In this document: positions 21,338 to 31,828 of the stretch, one piece after another
Position numbering within the stretch: position 1 is the first letter of the stretch
Layout of the letters: every line of letters begins with the position of its first letter
Assembly: GCA_000750105.3 (NCBI GenBank)
Contig: JPHH03000030.1
Coordinates: forward strand, 334,551-398,550
DNA length: 64,000 nucleotides
Direction: 5' to 3'
From: Tolypocladium sp. Sup5 PDA-1
Lineage: Eukaryota > Ascomycota > Sordariomycetes > Hypocreales > Ophiocordycipitaceae
Notes under the pieces: model-generated
The model's input: the letters and a program-made list of their open reading frames with translations, nothing else
The model's database searches: none
Told to the model about the DNA's origin: nothing
Translations under genes and position numbers: made by a program

Positions 21338-22577
21338 CCGTGGCCGTGTAAGTCGCCATTACTCTCGAGGACACCAAGTTGTGAGACTAACTACGGATAG
21401 TAGTTTGCAGAAACAATCCCCACCCATTTTTTTATTTTATTTTTCTTTGTGGTGCTGGGGGCTTGCTGGCGGTTGCTGGGTGTGTGGTTTTTTGGTAGAT
21501 CCTTAAATTGATCTCGTGTGCTGGTATCGCTATGCGTCCTCATATCGACTCGCCTTGAGCCTGTTCTTCTGTTCAGCGTCGTGGACATTTCGTTGAACTG
21601 TCCTGACGAAACCTCTTGGCCTTTAAGATCTTTTATTCCCTTCCCGACGCCACGACTCGGCGCGTACTGTTCCAGAAACCAATTCACCAAACCCAAGTCA
21701 GCCCACGTCCTTTTGCGTGTGCATGAATATTCCCTACATGTCAGGGAACCGTCATGAGAGAAAAGGGAGGGAAAGGAACGGAAGCCAAACTCACTTGCTG
21801 AACAGACCGACCGATAGGTTTGTGTGCGTCTCTGCATTGGCACTGCACCGTGTCGTAAACGGCCAGAGTTCCCAGGCGGCACCGATGGGAGGAGCAGAGT
21901 CCGACTTCGCCGCCCGCCCGACTCACGACTCCTTTCGAAGTCGGGCGACTCTGCACGGTGTGCTGAGTCACTAGGTACACGATTTTTAATGACCTTCTCT
22001 ACTGAGTCCCGGTACGTGACACGGGCTTTCCACCCATAGGCAAGATGTATCACGTTTGTTCCCGCTTACGCTCTTCCTCAGACACTGGATTGGGCTTCCT
22101 GCACGTAGGCAGTGGCTGCTAACGCAGCCTCCGATGCACATTCCGTGAGACGGCAGAGGCGCAAGATATGGTGTAAATTATGCGCCCAGTCGAAGAGGTT
22201 AGACACAAGCGATGTCCAGGAAGGAGAGCAACGTCGGGCATGGCGAGGAAGGGCAGGCAGCGGATGCGCACACTCCAGGCCAATCTCACCTTTTCTTCAT
22301 GTTGCCTCCTCGCCATGCTGCGAATACCGTAGCCCCCAGTACTGGAATTACGATGTTGGCAACCAGCCGCCCCCGACGGCCCGTGGTGGCGCTCCGTCGT
22401 CATTTCGCGACTGCATGGTTCGCACACCACGCGAACTTGGCCTAAGCCTTGAGACAGGATGAACTTTAACGCGGCCTTCATATTTAGACAGCGCGTCTCC
22501 CTCTCTTTTTTGGCCGAGCACCCTTCTTCCTGCAACACCTTTATCGTCAGACATATTTTTGGTCATCTCCGCCCGAC
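21338..22577. other. Intergenic 1.2 kb, no supported gene
   Basis: Holds the 3' flank of the micro-exon gene, with T/A-rich runs near 21428-21450. Several open frames exist on both strands, but none resembles a protein. A possible further GTAAGT-to-TAG intron at 21348-21400 would lie in the 3' UTR. Confidence 0.35.
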
Positions 22578-23605
22578 ATGACGACATTCCATCCGTCCCC
22601 GAGGCTGCCAGCCGAACTTCGACATCATATTTGGGACCTGGCGGTGCGGGAAGATCGGCCAGGTGCCCATTGCCTTATCATATCCAATGTGGAGAAAGAC
22701 GAAAACAAACCCGATCAGTCGCTCGAGGTTGCACTTTGCCAGCATCCCTTGGCTGTCCCGACAAGGCAGAACTGGACGGCGACCGGCCCTCTCTGGAACG
22801 CGGGCGATCCTTCGACCTACATGGCAGACAGCGGCATGTGGACGGCCTGCCATGAGTCTCGCCAAGCCATGGAGCGCAGGTTCAAGACAGCATATTGGAA
22901 GAGCCAGAGAGACAATCTGGATTTGGACACGCTCACCATGGACACGCGACTAGAAAACTCTCCAGCAACTTTAGCAGTCAGGATGGCAAACGAGCAACGA
23001 TATATCAGCATCTTTCCAGTGGCGGACCTTTTTCTGCTGCAGCCGTCCGATCCCCGTTCCATCGACTGGAATCACCTTCAGGCCACGAACCCTTTGTTTT
23101 CGCTTTTCGGGGGCTTCAAGGTCAACAACCTTGCGTTTGAATTCCAACCGCGCGACGAGTCTTGGAAGATAGCCATGGACCAGGACATCTGGCGCATGCA
23201 GACGTTGGTTGGCTGTGTCGCACGAGCTGCCACGGAGCTCTCCTTTACAGATAATATCTGGTTCATCGATCACAGCTGCGACGCGTCGCGGAGAGTCCGC
23301 GGCTGGGGAGCGGTGATGCGGACCAAACGCAAGACTCAGAGGACCACACGGCCGGGCGTTATGAATTCTACTCCAACGGCTATCGATTTGTGGAGGTGCG
23401 CGAGGACGATACGCAGTGGACGACCGTCGATACATGGGCCGGAGGCGAAGAACGCGTCACCGTTTTCGAGTTCGTGACCGAGTTTTACGACGCCCTGGAG
23501 CAGTATTTCGTCGAGTTGCAAGACTACTCTGATGATTACCACCCCTGTATGCGGTGGGATTGGCCAGTCCCCGAGCTTCGCGTGCTCGCCTGTGAAGCGA
23601 TATAG
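22578..23605 (+). pseudogene. 2EXR-domain protein gene with a frameshift
   Basis: The ATG at 22578 opens MTTFHPSPRLPAELRHHIW, the 2EXR signature (FxxLPxELRxxIW) found in large fungal-specific families of unknown function. The first frame runs through FSLFGGFKVNNLAFEFQP and DNIWFIDHSC. Near 23290-23330 the coding sense moves one frame: the continuation GDADQTQDSEDHTAGRYEF, NGYRFVEVREDDTQW and EQYFVELQDY ends at 23605. No intron fits between the two frames, so a one-base loss (or two-base gain) is inferred. If real, the first frame ends at 23475-23477 after about 299 residues with an unrelated tail. A sequencing error is the alternative. Confidence 0.7.
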
Positions 23606-23649
23606 CAGGTTGGCAATATGGATGGTCTGGGACTCTGGGTCGCTGGAGC

Positions 23650-23677
23650 CTCGGGACTCGGGACTCGGGACTCGGGA
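23650..23677 (+). repeat. Short tandem repeat, CTCGGGA x4
   Basis: Four perfect head-to-tail copies of CTCGGGA lie just after the 2EXR stop; a fifth is broken (CTCGTG). Confidence 0.9.
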
Positions 23678-24290
23678 CTCGTGCCCTGAAGGCAGTCAGT
23701 GGAGACTGGGAGTCTGATTCCCCGAATTGGAACACAGCTCTTCACTGATTGGCCGCATTGGCGGGACACTTGCACCACCAAGCTCTCCACCTCAGCCACG
23801 GCTCATCAGTCGACGACTCGACAAAATCAATGCCATCGAAGCTCACCACGATGTGCAGAAAGGGGCTCATTCGGAGTTGGTGCTCGCTTCAAACAGTTTA
23901 ATCAACAAGAAAAAAGGTCCATAAAATGCCAGATGGCGCTTCCCAAGACCATTGCAATCGATCCAGGCCACCTCTTCTCAGCTGGGACGAGGCTCCAGGA
24001 GCAACAAACGCTGGGATGGCAGACTGTGCTTCACGGACAGAGTCTGCCAGAACAGCGACCTGGCAGCTCGCCATTCACGCCATGGGGGTTGTATTCATGC
24101 CCCACACCTGGCCTTTGGCATTCTGCCTCTGGCGAGCACACCGAGAGGATTGTTCGCCGCGCTTCAACACTCGGCTGGTGGTCACCTCCAACGCGCATGG
24201 CCGTGCTGCTGCAACTGACTTCAACGAACCCTCTCTGCTTTGCGCTTTGCGTTTTTCACTCTGAACCTCTCGCAGCAACGGCCTAAGCTC
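23678..24290. other. Intergenic, no supported gene
   Basis: Several overlapping open frames occur (23699-24286 plus and others) without protein character. Treated as the promoter and leader of family member A. Confidence 0.4.
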
Positions 24291-25275
24291 ATGGCATCGC
24301 CTCATGGTTCAGCGATGGCGCGCATCAACACTTCACGAGCAGCCAGCATCGCCAACTCCCCCCGCCCATCGCGTGCGCGTTCCCTCCAGCACCAGCGGCC
24401 GCCCATCAAGCGCCAGCGCGACTCCTCGTCGCCCATCTACGTCACCTCGGCGCCGTGCGTCTCCGCCGAGGCCGCCAGGGACGCGCGCAAGCGCCTCTTC
24501 GACGCGCTGGAGAAGGGCGACAGGTACCCCGGCATGCGCAGGTGCATCTCGAGCGCGGACGGCCTCAGCGAGGCGCAGCTCGGCCGGTGCTTCGAGATCC
24601 TGCACGCGTGCGGCAGGGCGACGGACCTGGGCGCCACGCTGGAGAAGACGCGGCAGAGCATCGACGGGTTCCTCGAGGCCATTTTCAACGAGTGGACGAG
24701 CGAGAGCGCGGGCGAGCTCCTGCAGCCGGAGCTCGAGTTCCTGGTCGAGGCGGAGGTGGTTGCGGGCAGAATCTGCCGTGAGTTCCTTGCCGAGCAGAGT
24801 CGTCCAGCAAAGTCGTCCAGCAAAGTCGAGCTCAGATTGCTAACTCTGTGGTTCGTTGCCAGTCACGCCCGACAACCACGCCGACATCTCGCGGTGCTGC
24901 AACTCGGGCATCTGCAAAGTCGAGGTCTCGGCCGCCGCGTCGTACAGCTGCAACCCCGCGATGCTGAAGCTCGAGTTCTCCATGGTCGACCCCTTCACGG
25001 GGCGGCCCGAGACCTTCTGCCCGATCGGGCGCGGCGACATCCGGTGGGCGGCGACGGACTGGGAGCGGAACCTGAAGCAGACGCTGCTGAGCAAGATAGT
25101 CTCGCAGCTGCACAAGTTCAACAAGTACCTGGCGATATGGCAGGCCAGGAAGCTGGTGGCGGCATGGGGCAAGGGCAGCGTGTCCATGGGGGGCGAGGCT
25201 GGGGGTATGGGCTTTCTGGGGCGGGACATGGCCAACGTGGCCATCATGGGGTTTGGGATGGTAGATGCCGAGTGA
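24291..25275 (+). CDS. Family A-D member A, unknown function (probably nuclear)
   Basis: Two exons, 24291-24777 and 24863-25275, around an 85-bp phase-1 intron encode 299 residues. The N-terminal 45 residues are Ser/Arg/Pro-rich and hold the basic patch IKRQRD, a possible nuclear signal. A first conserved block follows: KRLFDALEKG, RCISSADGLSEAQLGRCFEI and IDGFLEAIFNEWTSES. After the intron a second block reads MLKLEFSMVDP, GDIRWAATDWERNLKQTL and LAIWQARKLVAAW, then a Gly/Met-rich tail. The same two blocks, split by a phase-1 intron at the same place, occur at 30076, 36689 and 38452. A is the most divergent of the four. I do not recognise any known domain. Confidence 0.8.
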
Positions 25276-25741
25276 TGCACGGGAATGGGAGGATGGGAAC
25301 TAGGTGCTGCTGCGAGATATTGACAACATGAAAACGACGGCAAATTCAACATGACCTTTGACGTAAGGACTTGGGACTCGGTCGTCTCTGGGCTATTTCG
25401 AGTCTCTCGCGATGATGGGTCCGTCGTCGGCGCCTGGTGTCGGCTACAGTCCAGCTCCATGACCGCCAAGGGCGTTGCTGTTATCCGAGAGCTCGAGTTG
25501 CACCGGGATCCTCAATTGAGCCGCCTGCAAAACACGCACTCAACACGCGAAAATGTCCGAGACGCGTCGGCAATGTGAAGCAAAGGGCGTCGCTGCATGT
25601 CATGGACCCGTGGCTGCTGGTTTGTAATCATGCGCTGGAGGCTGCGGGGAGCTTCAGGGATCAGAAATTCAGAATGTCGCTGACTGATTCCCCGCTGCGA
25701 CTGCGACGGTAGACGTCATGGGCATAATCGCCTCGCTTCAG
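25276..25741. other. Intergenic, no supported gene
   Basis: 466 bp between family member A and the GST-like gene. Nothing recognisable except the downstream TATA-like site. Confidence 0.4.
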
Positions 25742-25748
25742 CTATAAA
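25742..25748 (+). promoter_or_regulatory. TATA-like element of the GST-like gene
   Basis: CTATAAA lies about 70 bp upstream of the ATG at 25816 and is the only TATA-like word nearby. Confidence 0.4.
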
Positions 25749-25815
25749 TCGACCGCAGCGCTCATCATCCACCGTCGAGCTGCGTACACGCGAAAGACAC
25801 TGCCATCTCATCACC

Positions 25816-26744
25816 ATGGCGTCTGGACAAATCACGCTGTTCGACCTGCGCAGCAAGGAGCCGTGCCGGGCTTGGTCGCTGAACCCGTGGAAGAGTGAGG
25901 ATGCCTCCATTGTTGGGGAGAATGGCATTGTTCAAGTATGCAATGACTGACTTTTTGTCTCAGCTCGCTTGCTCCTGAATTACAAAGGCCTCGACTACAA
26001 GACGGAATGGGTAATAGACGCCTGCACGCTACATGTCGACAAGTGACTGACGTGGGCAGCTCGACTATCCTGAAATCAAGCCCCGATTCGAGGGCAAGTA
26101 AGTCGCTCCGGCCAGCTCCAGGCGGCCCAGTCCACGAGACACGCACCAGACAGGCACTGACCACCTGACGCAACAGCGTCGCCCCCAACACCGAGGGCAT
26201 GCCCTACACCATCCCGGCCGTCATCCTCGCCGACGGAACCTGGATCATGGACTCGCGCCCCATCGCCGACGCCCTCGAGAACCTCCACCCCTCGCCCCCG
26301 CTACACCTCACATCCCCCTACCAGGCCCGCATCGACGCCGCCGTGGCCCGCGCCATGGAGGCCCTGCGGCCCATCCTCTACGGCCGCATCCCACGGACAC
26401 TGCTCACGGCGCCCAGCGCGGCGTACTGGCACACCGTGCGCGCGGCCAAGGTCGGCATGCCGCTCGACGAGTTCGAGGCCAAGATGGGCGGCGACGTGGC
26501 GTACACGGCGGCCGAGGCGCCGCTGCGGGAGGTCTCGGCGATGCTGAGGGAGAATAGAGATGGGCCGTTCTTCCAGGGAGCGGTGGTAAGCTATGCGGAC
26601 TTTGTATGGGTCGGGTTCTTGGTGTTTGTGCGGCGGGTTGGGGGGGGTGTGTATGAGGAGGTGTTGAAGCGGACGGGGGATAGGGAGGTGCACGAGAAGG
26701 TGGTGAAGGCGTGTGGCCCTTGGCTGGAGCGCAATGACCACTGA
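25816..26744 (+). CDS. Glutathione S-transferase-like protein
   Basis: Four exons join in frame to 243 residues: 25816-25894, 25964-26010, 26060-26097 and 26177-26744. The thioredoxin-like N-terminal half reads ITLFDLRSKEPCRAWSLNPW, then RLLLNYKGLDYKTEW, LDYPEIKPRFEG and MPYTIPAVILADGTWIMDSRPIADALE. The last is the cis-Pro and DSxxIA glutathione-binding region of GSTs. The C-terminal half (DAAVARAMEALRPIL, FQGAVVSYADFVWVGFLVF) is the all-helical domain. A Cys-containing CRAW motif stands near the usual catalytic Ser/Cys position. This matches fungal GST-like proteins of the uncharacterised type. It may serve in detoxification or as an etherase; the substrate is unknown. Confidence 0.85.
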
Positions 26745-26839
26745 TCTCACGACAGGGCAGAGCTTTAAATCATCGCATAAAGAAGGGGAAACGCTCTATT
26801 ATTCTATCTTCGAAATGTGTGAGATGCACTCTCGCGCGG

Positions 26840-27670
26840 TCACGGCTTGAGGAAGCGGATCCGTCCCGGGAAGAAGCCGTCGCTTGCATGGCTGAGCCAG
26901 ACCTCATCTCCCTCCGCCAGATCCTCCATCTTGACGACTTCTTCCTGGCACAATCCGCGGCTCAAGGCATATCGTCTTGTTGAGCTAGCATTCGGCCCAG
27001 AGCTAAGAGGGGGGGTCACCAGGCGCCAGTCTCCATCACTGCCTCCAGACTTCAGACTGCTCTTCTTGCGCCAGAGGTACACGGTGGTGATGCTGCCCTC
27101 TGTGGCTTCGCCCTTTTCATTCCAGAGCAGAACCTCCTTTGGTCTCTGATACGACCCCAGTCCAGCCCTGTCCCTTGCTGCGTTGTACATGTCCCGGACC
27201 GAGGTCTTGTGGCCCGTGAATGGCGATGCGGGTGTCGCGACGCTGTCGACTACCACGTCCCAGTGCTCCAGGTCACGTCGCACTCGCTCGGCCTGCAGCC
27301 ATGCAGACAGCGGTCTATTCCCATCACTGCTGCTTGGTAAACGCAGAATTTGCTTTGTGAGCTCCGGCACCGGCATCGCCAATATGGTGACCTCGCATTC
27401 AGGCGTTATCCTGACATTCACGCGCCACGGCTTAGCTGGCGAGGGCACCGCATAATCAACAGCCTTTTTGAGCAGCTGAAGCGCGGCTTGTTCGTCTTTC
27501 AGCAGCGCCTGCACCTCGGTGAGGGCGAACTCGGAGGCTGCATCGCGGAGGCGGGCCAGGTGGAATGGGAGTAGATAATACGGGAGGTTCAGGTCGTCGG
27601 CTTTTAAGCCTGGCTCATAGCGTATGGATGTGAAGATGAAGAAGTTTTCGGGGAGGACGTTTGGACTCAT
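26840..27670 (-). CDS. Class IV aminotransferase (aminodeoxychorismate lyase / D-amino-acid transaminase-like)
   Basis: Intronless, 276 residues. The first ATG (27670) gives MSPNVLPENFFIFTSIRYEP; the frame is open farther upstream but has only non-ATG starts. Class IV features are visible: an early PFHLARLRDAA helix, the lysine region TGHKTSVRDMYNAAR, which should hold the PLP-binding Lys, and NEKGEATEGSITTVYL, where the ExxxSN-like loop contacts PLP. The final segment LSSGPNASSTRRYAL and EVVKMEDLAEGDEVWLSHA matches the substrate-side loops. The family makes p-aminobenzoate for folate or handles branched or D-amino acids. In fungi such genes are often annotated only as aminotransferase class IV. 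Substrate not determinable. Confidence 0.82.
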   Translation of the reverse strand: MSPNVLPENFFIFTSIRYEPGLKADDLNLPYYLLPFHLARLRDAASEFALTEVQALLKDEQAALQLLKKAVDYAVPSPAKPWRVNVRITPECEVTILAMPVPELTKQILRLPSSSDGNRPLSAWLQAERVRRDLEHWDVVVDSVATPASPFTGHKTSVRDMYNAARDRAGLGSYQRPKEVLLWNEKGEATEGSITTVYLWRKKSSLKSGGSDGDWRLVTPPLSSGPNASSTRRYALSRGLCQEEVVKMEDLAEGDEVWLSHASDGFFPGRIRFLKP

Positions 27671-28191
27671 TCTGTTTGACTTTATGTGCGCTTTACAATG
27701 AGGCGATTGCCAAAATGAATGAACAAAGGGTTGCAACTGACTCCCGTGTCGACGAGATGGCCCTTCTCTCTGCCGCATTACAGAGTTTGGTCACAAGTAC
27801 CTCGAACTGATGCTTTTTTGGAGTGCTGGCTGTGACCCCCACAAGGTCAATTATTAATGCATCGGCTCATGGTTCCCCTTCCTCTTTGGACAGAGGAAGA
27901 GTAAGACCGGGCCATTGTTCGTGCGAGCAATCCTCCAATGACGGACAAACGCAATTCTATCACGATATTCCACGATTTCATGTGAGTCCGGACTCGGGAG
28001 TGAGCGTCTAGGGTAGGTGACAGGCAGCACCGCTCCTGCCGCTCGAACCCCCTGACTGCTGACATAATGCATCCGTCCCCTGTCAGGCTGCAAAAGTCTG
28101 TCACCGAGGTTCTCGCGTCGCGCCTCCGTAAATCCATTACCCGCGACACGGTACATGCGCCTCACCCTCACAGGCTTACACTGTCGGCGTA
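27671..28191. other. Divergent intergenic region
   Basis: 521 bp between the minus-strand aminotransferase and the plus-strand HTH-ACT gene, so it should hold both promoters. No clear TATA or palindrome stands out. Confidence 0.4.
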
Positions 28192-29325
28192 ATGACGTAT
28201 CCCATGTCCATGGGGCCTACTAACCTGGACGCCTTCAGCAGCATCATCTCGGGCAACCGCCGGCCCAAGGGCGAGATCACCATCGAGGCGCGCGCCGCCA
28301 TCATCGCTGCTGTGCAGGCCGGCGACAAGAAGCGCCTCATCGCCAAGCGCTTTGGCATCTCGCCTGCCGCCATCCACCGCACGCTGCACCGGTTTGAGAA
28401 GACGGGGCAGCTCGCTTCGCGGCCGCGCTCGGGCCGGCCGCGGACCAAGATGAGGAAGCATGATGCGTTCAAGTCCAAGACGGGGCCGAGGCCGGTGGAG
28501 GGCTTGGGCTTCAGGCACGTCTGGGGGCCGCAGACGGGTGCTCAGGCCGCGGCTTCGGCAGCACCAGGCCCTGTTGCGCCATCACCACGGCCGTCCACGC
28601 TCCTCTCCAACTTGACCGCCACGCTGCACCCCACGACGTACGTCTTCGCCAGCTTCCGGGACCCTTCCAAGCTGCCGCCCATGCCGCAGATCCAGCTCTT
28701 CTTCCAGGAGCCCGAGGGCATCACCATCGTGACGAGCCTGGGGTACGCGCGGGCGCACAGGATGGAGTGCTTCTTCCCGTGCCGCATGATCTCGCTCAAC
28801 TTCACGTCGAGCGCCGAGGCGGCGGGCCACACGGCTGTGCTGGTGGCGCGGCTGGCGGCGAGAAACCTGGGCGTGAAGCCGGTGAGCGGCTTCTACCGCG
28901 ATCACCTGCTCGTGCCGGTGGGGAGGGAGGGCGAGGCGATGGAGGTTCTGGTGGCGGTGGCGGAGGAGAACAGGGGGAAGCTTGCTGCTGCCGCCCCGGC
29001 CACGGAGGCTCAGCCCGCGGAAACGCAAACCGGGGGGGCTCAACCGGATGAAGCCCAACCCGAAGAAGCACAAGCCTCGGATTCCCAGCGCGGCGAAGGT
29101 CAGCAGGGCGAAAGTCAGGGTGGAGAAGCCCAGCCAGAGGCAGACCAGCTCGAGGCTGAAGAAGCAGGGGAAGAGGATGATGAGGAAGAGGAGCCCGAAT
29201 TATACGGGAACGAGTATGACTCCGAGGCACACCAGTGCTCGGAAGTGGATTCCCAGTTTGAAGGCGCATCGGATGAAGACGCATCGGTGGAAGACACACC
29301 TGGGGAAGACCCGGCCAAGGAATAG
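28192..29325 (+). CDS. Chimeric protein: transposase-like HTH + DUF2241/ACT-like domain + acidic tail
   Basis: Intronless, 377 residues. Residues about 28-90 (RAAIIAAVQAGDKKRLIAKR, FGISPAAIHRTLHRFEKTGQ, SRPRSGRPRTK) resemble the N-terminal paired-like helix-turn-helix of Tc1/mariner transposases, including the GRP minor-groove hook. Residues about 135-262 (TATLHPTTYVFASF, FFQEPEGITIVTSLGYA, SLNFTSSAEAAGHTAVLVAR, VSGFYRDHLLVPVG) match the DUF2241 / ACT_7 small-molecule-binding domain, normally a free-standing protein of about 130-150 residues. The C-terminal 115 residues are low-complexity, with repeated GGAQPDEAQPEEAQ-like units and acidic runs (EEDDEEEE). There is no transposase catalytic domain. 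The reading is a domesticated HTH fused to a ligand-binding domain, perhaps a regulator responding to an amino acid. This is inference. Confidence 0.75.
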   Translation: MTYPMSMGPTNLDAFSSIISGNRRPKGEITIEARAAIIAAVQAGDKKRLIAKRFGISPAAIHRTLHRFEKTGQLASRPRSGRPRTKMRKHDAFKSKTGPRPVEGLGFRHVWGPQTGAQAAASAAPGPVAPSPRPSTLLSNLTATLHPTTYVFASFRDPSKLPPMPQIQLFFQEPEGITIVTSLGYARAHRMECFFPCRMISLNFTSSAEAAGHTAVLVARLAARNLGVKPVSGFYRDHLLVPVGREGEAMEVLVAVAEENRGKLAAAAPATEAQPAETQTGGAQPDEAQPEEAQASDSQRGEGQQGESQGGEAQPEADQLEAEEAGEEDDEEEEPELYGNEYDSEAHQCSEVDSQFEGASDEDASVEDTPGEDPAKE

Positions 29326-30075
29326 CCGGGGTTTTGACGTGAGGTCAGGACCCCGTGTGCGATGGCGGGTTCTTGGCGCTTCATCCTTTAATGGCTTGTT
29401 TCTGCATGGCTGGCGGGTTTGCCACTGATTTCGGCGTGGGTATTGATGCCAGGTTGGCAGGTCGCCACCCTTGAGAAGGGATGGGCAGCGCAAACGGCGA
29501 TGGGAATAGCTTTGCCCTCAACGGTATGTTTCGACGGGAAGCACTATTGAGCGAATATGGAGTTTGGGACTGAATGGCTAGCTCTTTGGGAGTCTGTGGT
29601 AGCAGGCAACCTTTGGTAATACGGCTGTGGTACGCTGAGCGTGCGATGCAGCGCTGAATGGCATTCTACTTATCTTTGGAAACCCGCAGTTGGAACCTGT
29701 ACAGCGTAAAGAATAAGGGCTGTTTAATGCCACGCTGTGGTCACCGCTCTGGAGACGGGGTGTATACGATGCCAACGGGCGTGGTTGCTGGCGTTGTACG
29801 GTTGAACTAGAGGTGCTGTAGTATAGCTTGCTATTGTTCTAGCACGTCAATGCCCATTGAAGAATACCAGGCACTCAATAAAGCACCGCAGGCGCAGTCA
29901 CCATCCGAAGCTCCTTTCTCAAACACACCGGGCCTGCCTCTGCCTAACCTAGCTTCTTCATTCTTTTATGTCGTTAATGTGCCGCGATTTTGCCCTCTGC
30001 GCCTTGAGTCTTTTCATCCCCTCATCATCTACTTAACAACACCTCGCATTATCATCTCCCCAACAGCGAACCGAT
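29326..30075. other. Intergenic, no supported gene
   Basis: 750 bp upstream of family member B; the last 150 bp are CT-rich and lead into its ATG. Nothing else recognised. Confidence 0.4.
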
Positions 30076-31000
30076 ATGGGATCGTACAAAGCGCCTGATA
30101 CTGGCCGCACCAACAAGATGAAACGTGCACCTGACGACTCCAGCGACGGGGAGGACACCGACTTCAGCGGCGATGAATCAGACACCCAGACCCTAGGGAG
30201 CGCTGAGAAGCCAGCTACCAAGCGACAGAGGATCTTTGAACAGCTTCGGGATAAAGGCCTAGGTCGCGAGTCTGCTCCTCGTACTGTCAGGGGTGCCGAC
30301 GATCTGGACGAGTTTGAGCTTCACGAGTGCTTCAAGATCGTGGATCGATTCGTCAAAGCCCACTCCCGGGACCATCATGTTACGCCAGCGTTGATGGAGG
30401 ATTTCTTCACGGTGGTGTTCGGCGACGGCTGGACTTCAGCCAACGACCATTTTGAGCCAATTGCCCCTCTTGACAGCACAGTAATATGCCTTTACGGCAT
30501 CAATTCCGTTGGGGTATTTCTTAAAGGTACGAAATGTTCGACGTGGCAAGGGTCAACTGTGAGTAATGATGCACCATTTTGCTGACTCTATTCTAACAGG
30601 CTCCGAAGCGCGAGACGTTATTTACAAGCTCGAGTTCTGCATGTCGCCGATCCCGAACGTGGTGCTTAAGCTGAGCGACAAAGACGGATGTGAGATCCGT
30701 GCCGATGAGCTGCGCTATCTAAAGTGGCACCCGCAGGAGACGGACGAATTCGTGAGTTCAGCCTGGGAACACCTAGGAAGAATCGAACAAGATATCCTCT
30801 GGGACAACCAAATTCGTGCCAAGATCTACGCAAGAGACATGATTCGGCGACGGGTCAAGGGAGAGGCACTACAAAGCACGGCAGCTCAGCGCGAGTTCTT
30901 TGACTTCGTCCACATGCTCAGCATGTGTCGAGTTTTCCAACTGGAGCGCTCCGACATTCCCATCGGGTTCACTTGGAAGGCTGCAGCTGAGAAGAACTGA
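30076..31000 (+). CDS. Family A-D member B, unknown function (probably nuclear)
   Basis: Two exons, 30076-30526 and 30600-31000, around a 73-bp phase-1 intron (GTACGA, CTGAC, ACAG) encode 283 residues. The Ser/Asp-rich N-terminus (DDSSDGEDTDFSGDESDT) is followed by the basic patch PATKRQRIF. Block 1 reads RTVRGADDLDEFELHECFKI, then TPALMEDFFTVVFGDGW. Block 2 reads YKLEFCMSPIPNVVLKL, DELRYLKWHPQETDEF, HLGRIEQDILWDNQIRAKIY and SMCRVFQLERSDIPIGF. B and C share the longest near-identical runs; D is next. An in-frame ATG at 30118 is an alternative start. No database family is recognised; a nuclear protein-interaction role is only a guess. Confidence 0.82.
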
Positions 31001-31284
31001 ATTAGACTGAAGGATGACTGGGTTTGGGACGTTGCTAGCACGGGAGAGGAGGGCAGTGGCTATGGAGAAAAGTACAAGATATGAACTGTTATACCTCACG
31101 AATCCCGACTTTCTGCTCCCTGGTCGCATCGCCGCTTTTGTGGATGCCGGCTCAGGCCCTACTCAGGGGCTGCTCACCCATGGCAGCTCTCAGCTTGCTC
31201 AGTCTCGCCCCACAGCCAGGAGGGGTGTGAGTAGCGGCTCAAGCAAAGTCGGAACTAAGCATGCGGGCGGCCATAATTGACTAT
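31001..31284. other. 3' flank of family member B
   Basis: Short interval between the B stop and the LTR. A similar GGTTYRGGACGTTGCTAGCAYGGG-like 3' flank follows member C (about 37830-37860), so the duplication that made B and C included downstream DNA. Confidence 0.35.
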
Positions 31285-31678
31285 TGTAACGGTTTGGGAC
31301 CCAAGGGATAAACCGGAGGGTTTATGTTAGCAGAAAGGTCAGGGCGTAGTGTTACGTATGGTGATGAGTCCGTAAGACTGTAACCAAGTGATCAGTATGT
31401 GTAAGATAATAATCGTGTTGCAAGCTAACTAGGTATCTATAGTATGGAGTGGAATTTGGGGGTGCCTATATACTGCCCTATTTTCTATGGATTATTTAGA
31501 TCACCTAATGATCCTAATGATCCTTCTGTGATGTTTGTCTAAATAGCTCGCCTGGATCGTGGGGCGATCCCAATGATCCAGCACCCATTGGCTATTCGTT
31601 CCGACCTTTGTTCCGTGCGACCTGTATTAGCGCCGCACAGCCGGCCCATCCCGCGGCCGTCTGCCTGGGGTCGTAACA
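31285..31678 (-). mobile_element. Solo LTR of the Ty3/Gypsy element also present at 59.8 kb
   Basis: A 394-bp unit starts TGTAACGGTTTGGG and ends GGGGTCGTAACA (TG...CA). It matches the LTR at 59835-60256: AAGGGATAAACCGG, GGTTTATRTTAG, GGTCAGGGCGTAG, GGTATCTATA and TCTATATACT all recur in order. The copy here is GC-richer and keeps C where the other has T, so it has been mutated far less. No internal region or second LTR adjoins it. I could not see a convincing target-site duplication. The strand is set from the orientation of the coding element downstream. Confidence 0.78.
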
Positions 31679-31828
31679 CCTTTTAATAGACTACCCGCCG
31701 GGCCGAACATAGGCAGCTACACATGACAACGGCGTTCGCTGTCAATCAGGCGCCAAGCAGGATCAAGCCCCCTCAGTTTCCACATGGATAATGGCATTCA
31801 AAAGTGCGAGTCTGCGATTCAGGAGTTG

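Noticed and set aside
23699..24286. 195-codon frame before family member A
   Set aside because: No domain and no splicing; competing frames of similar length overlap it.
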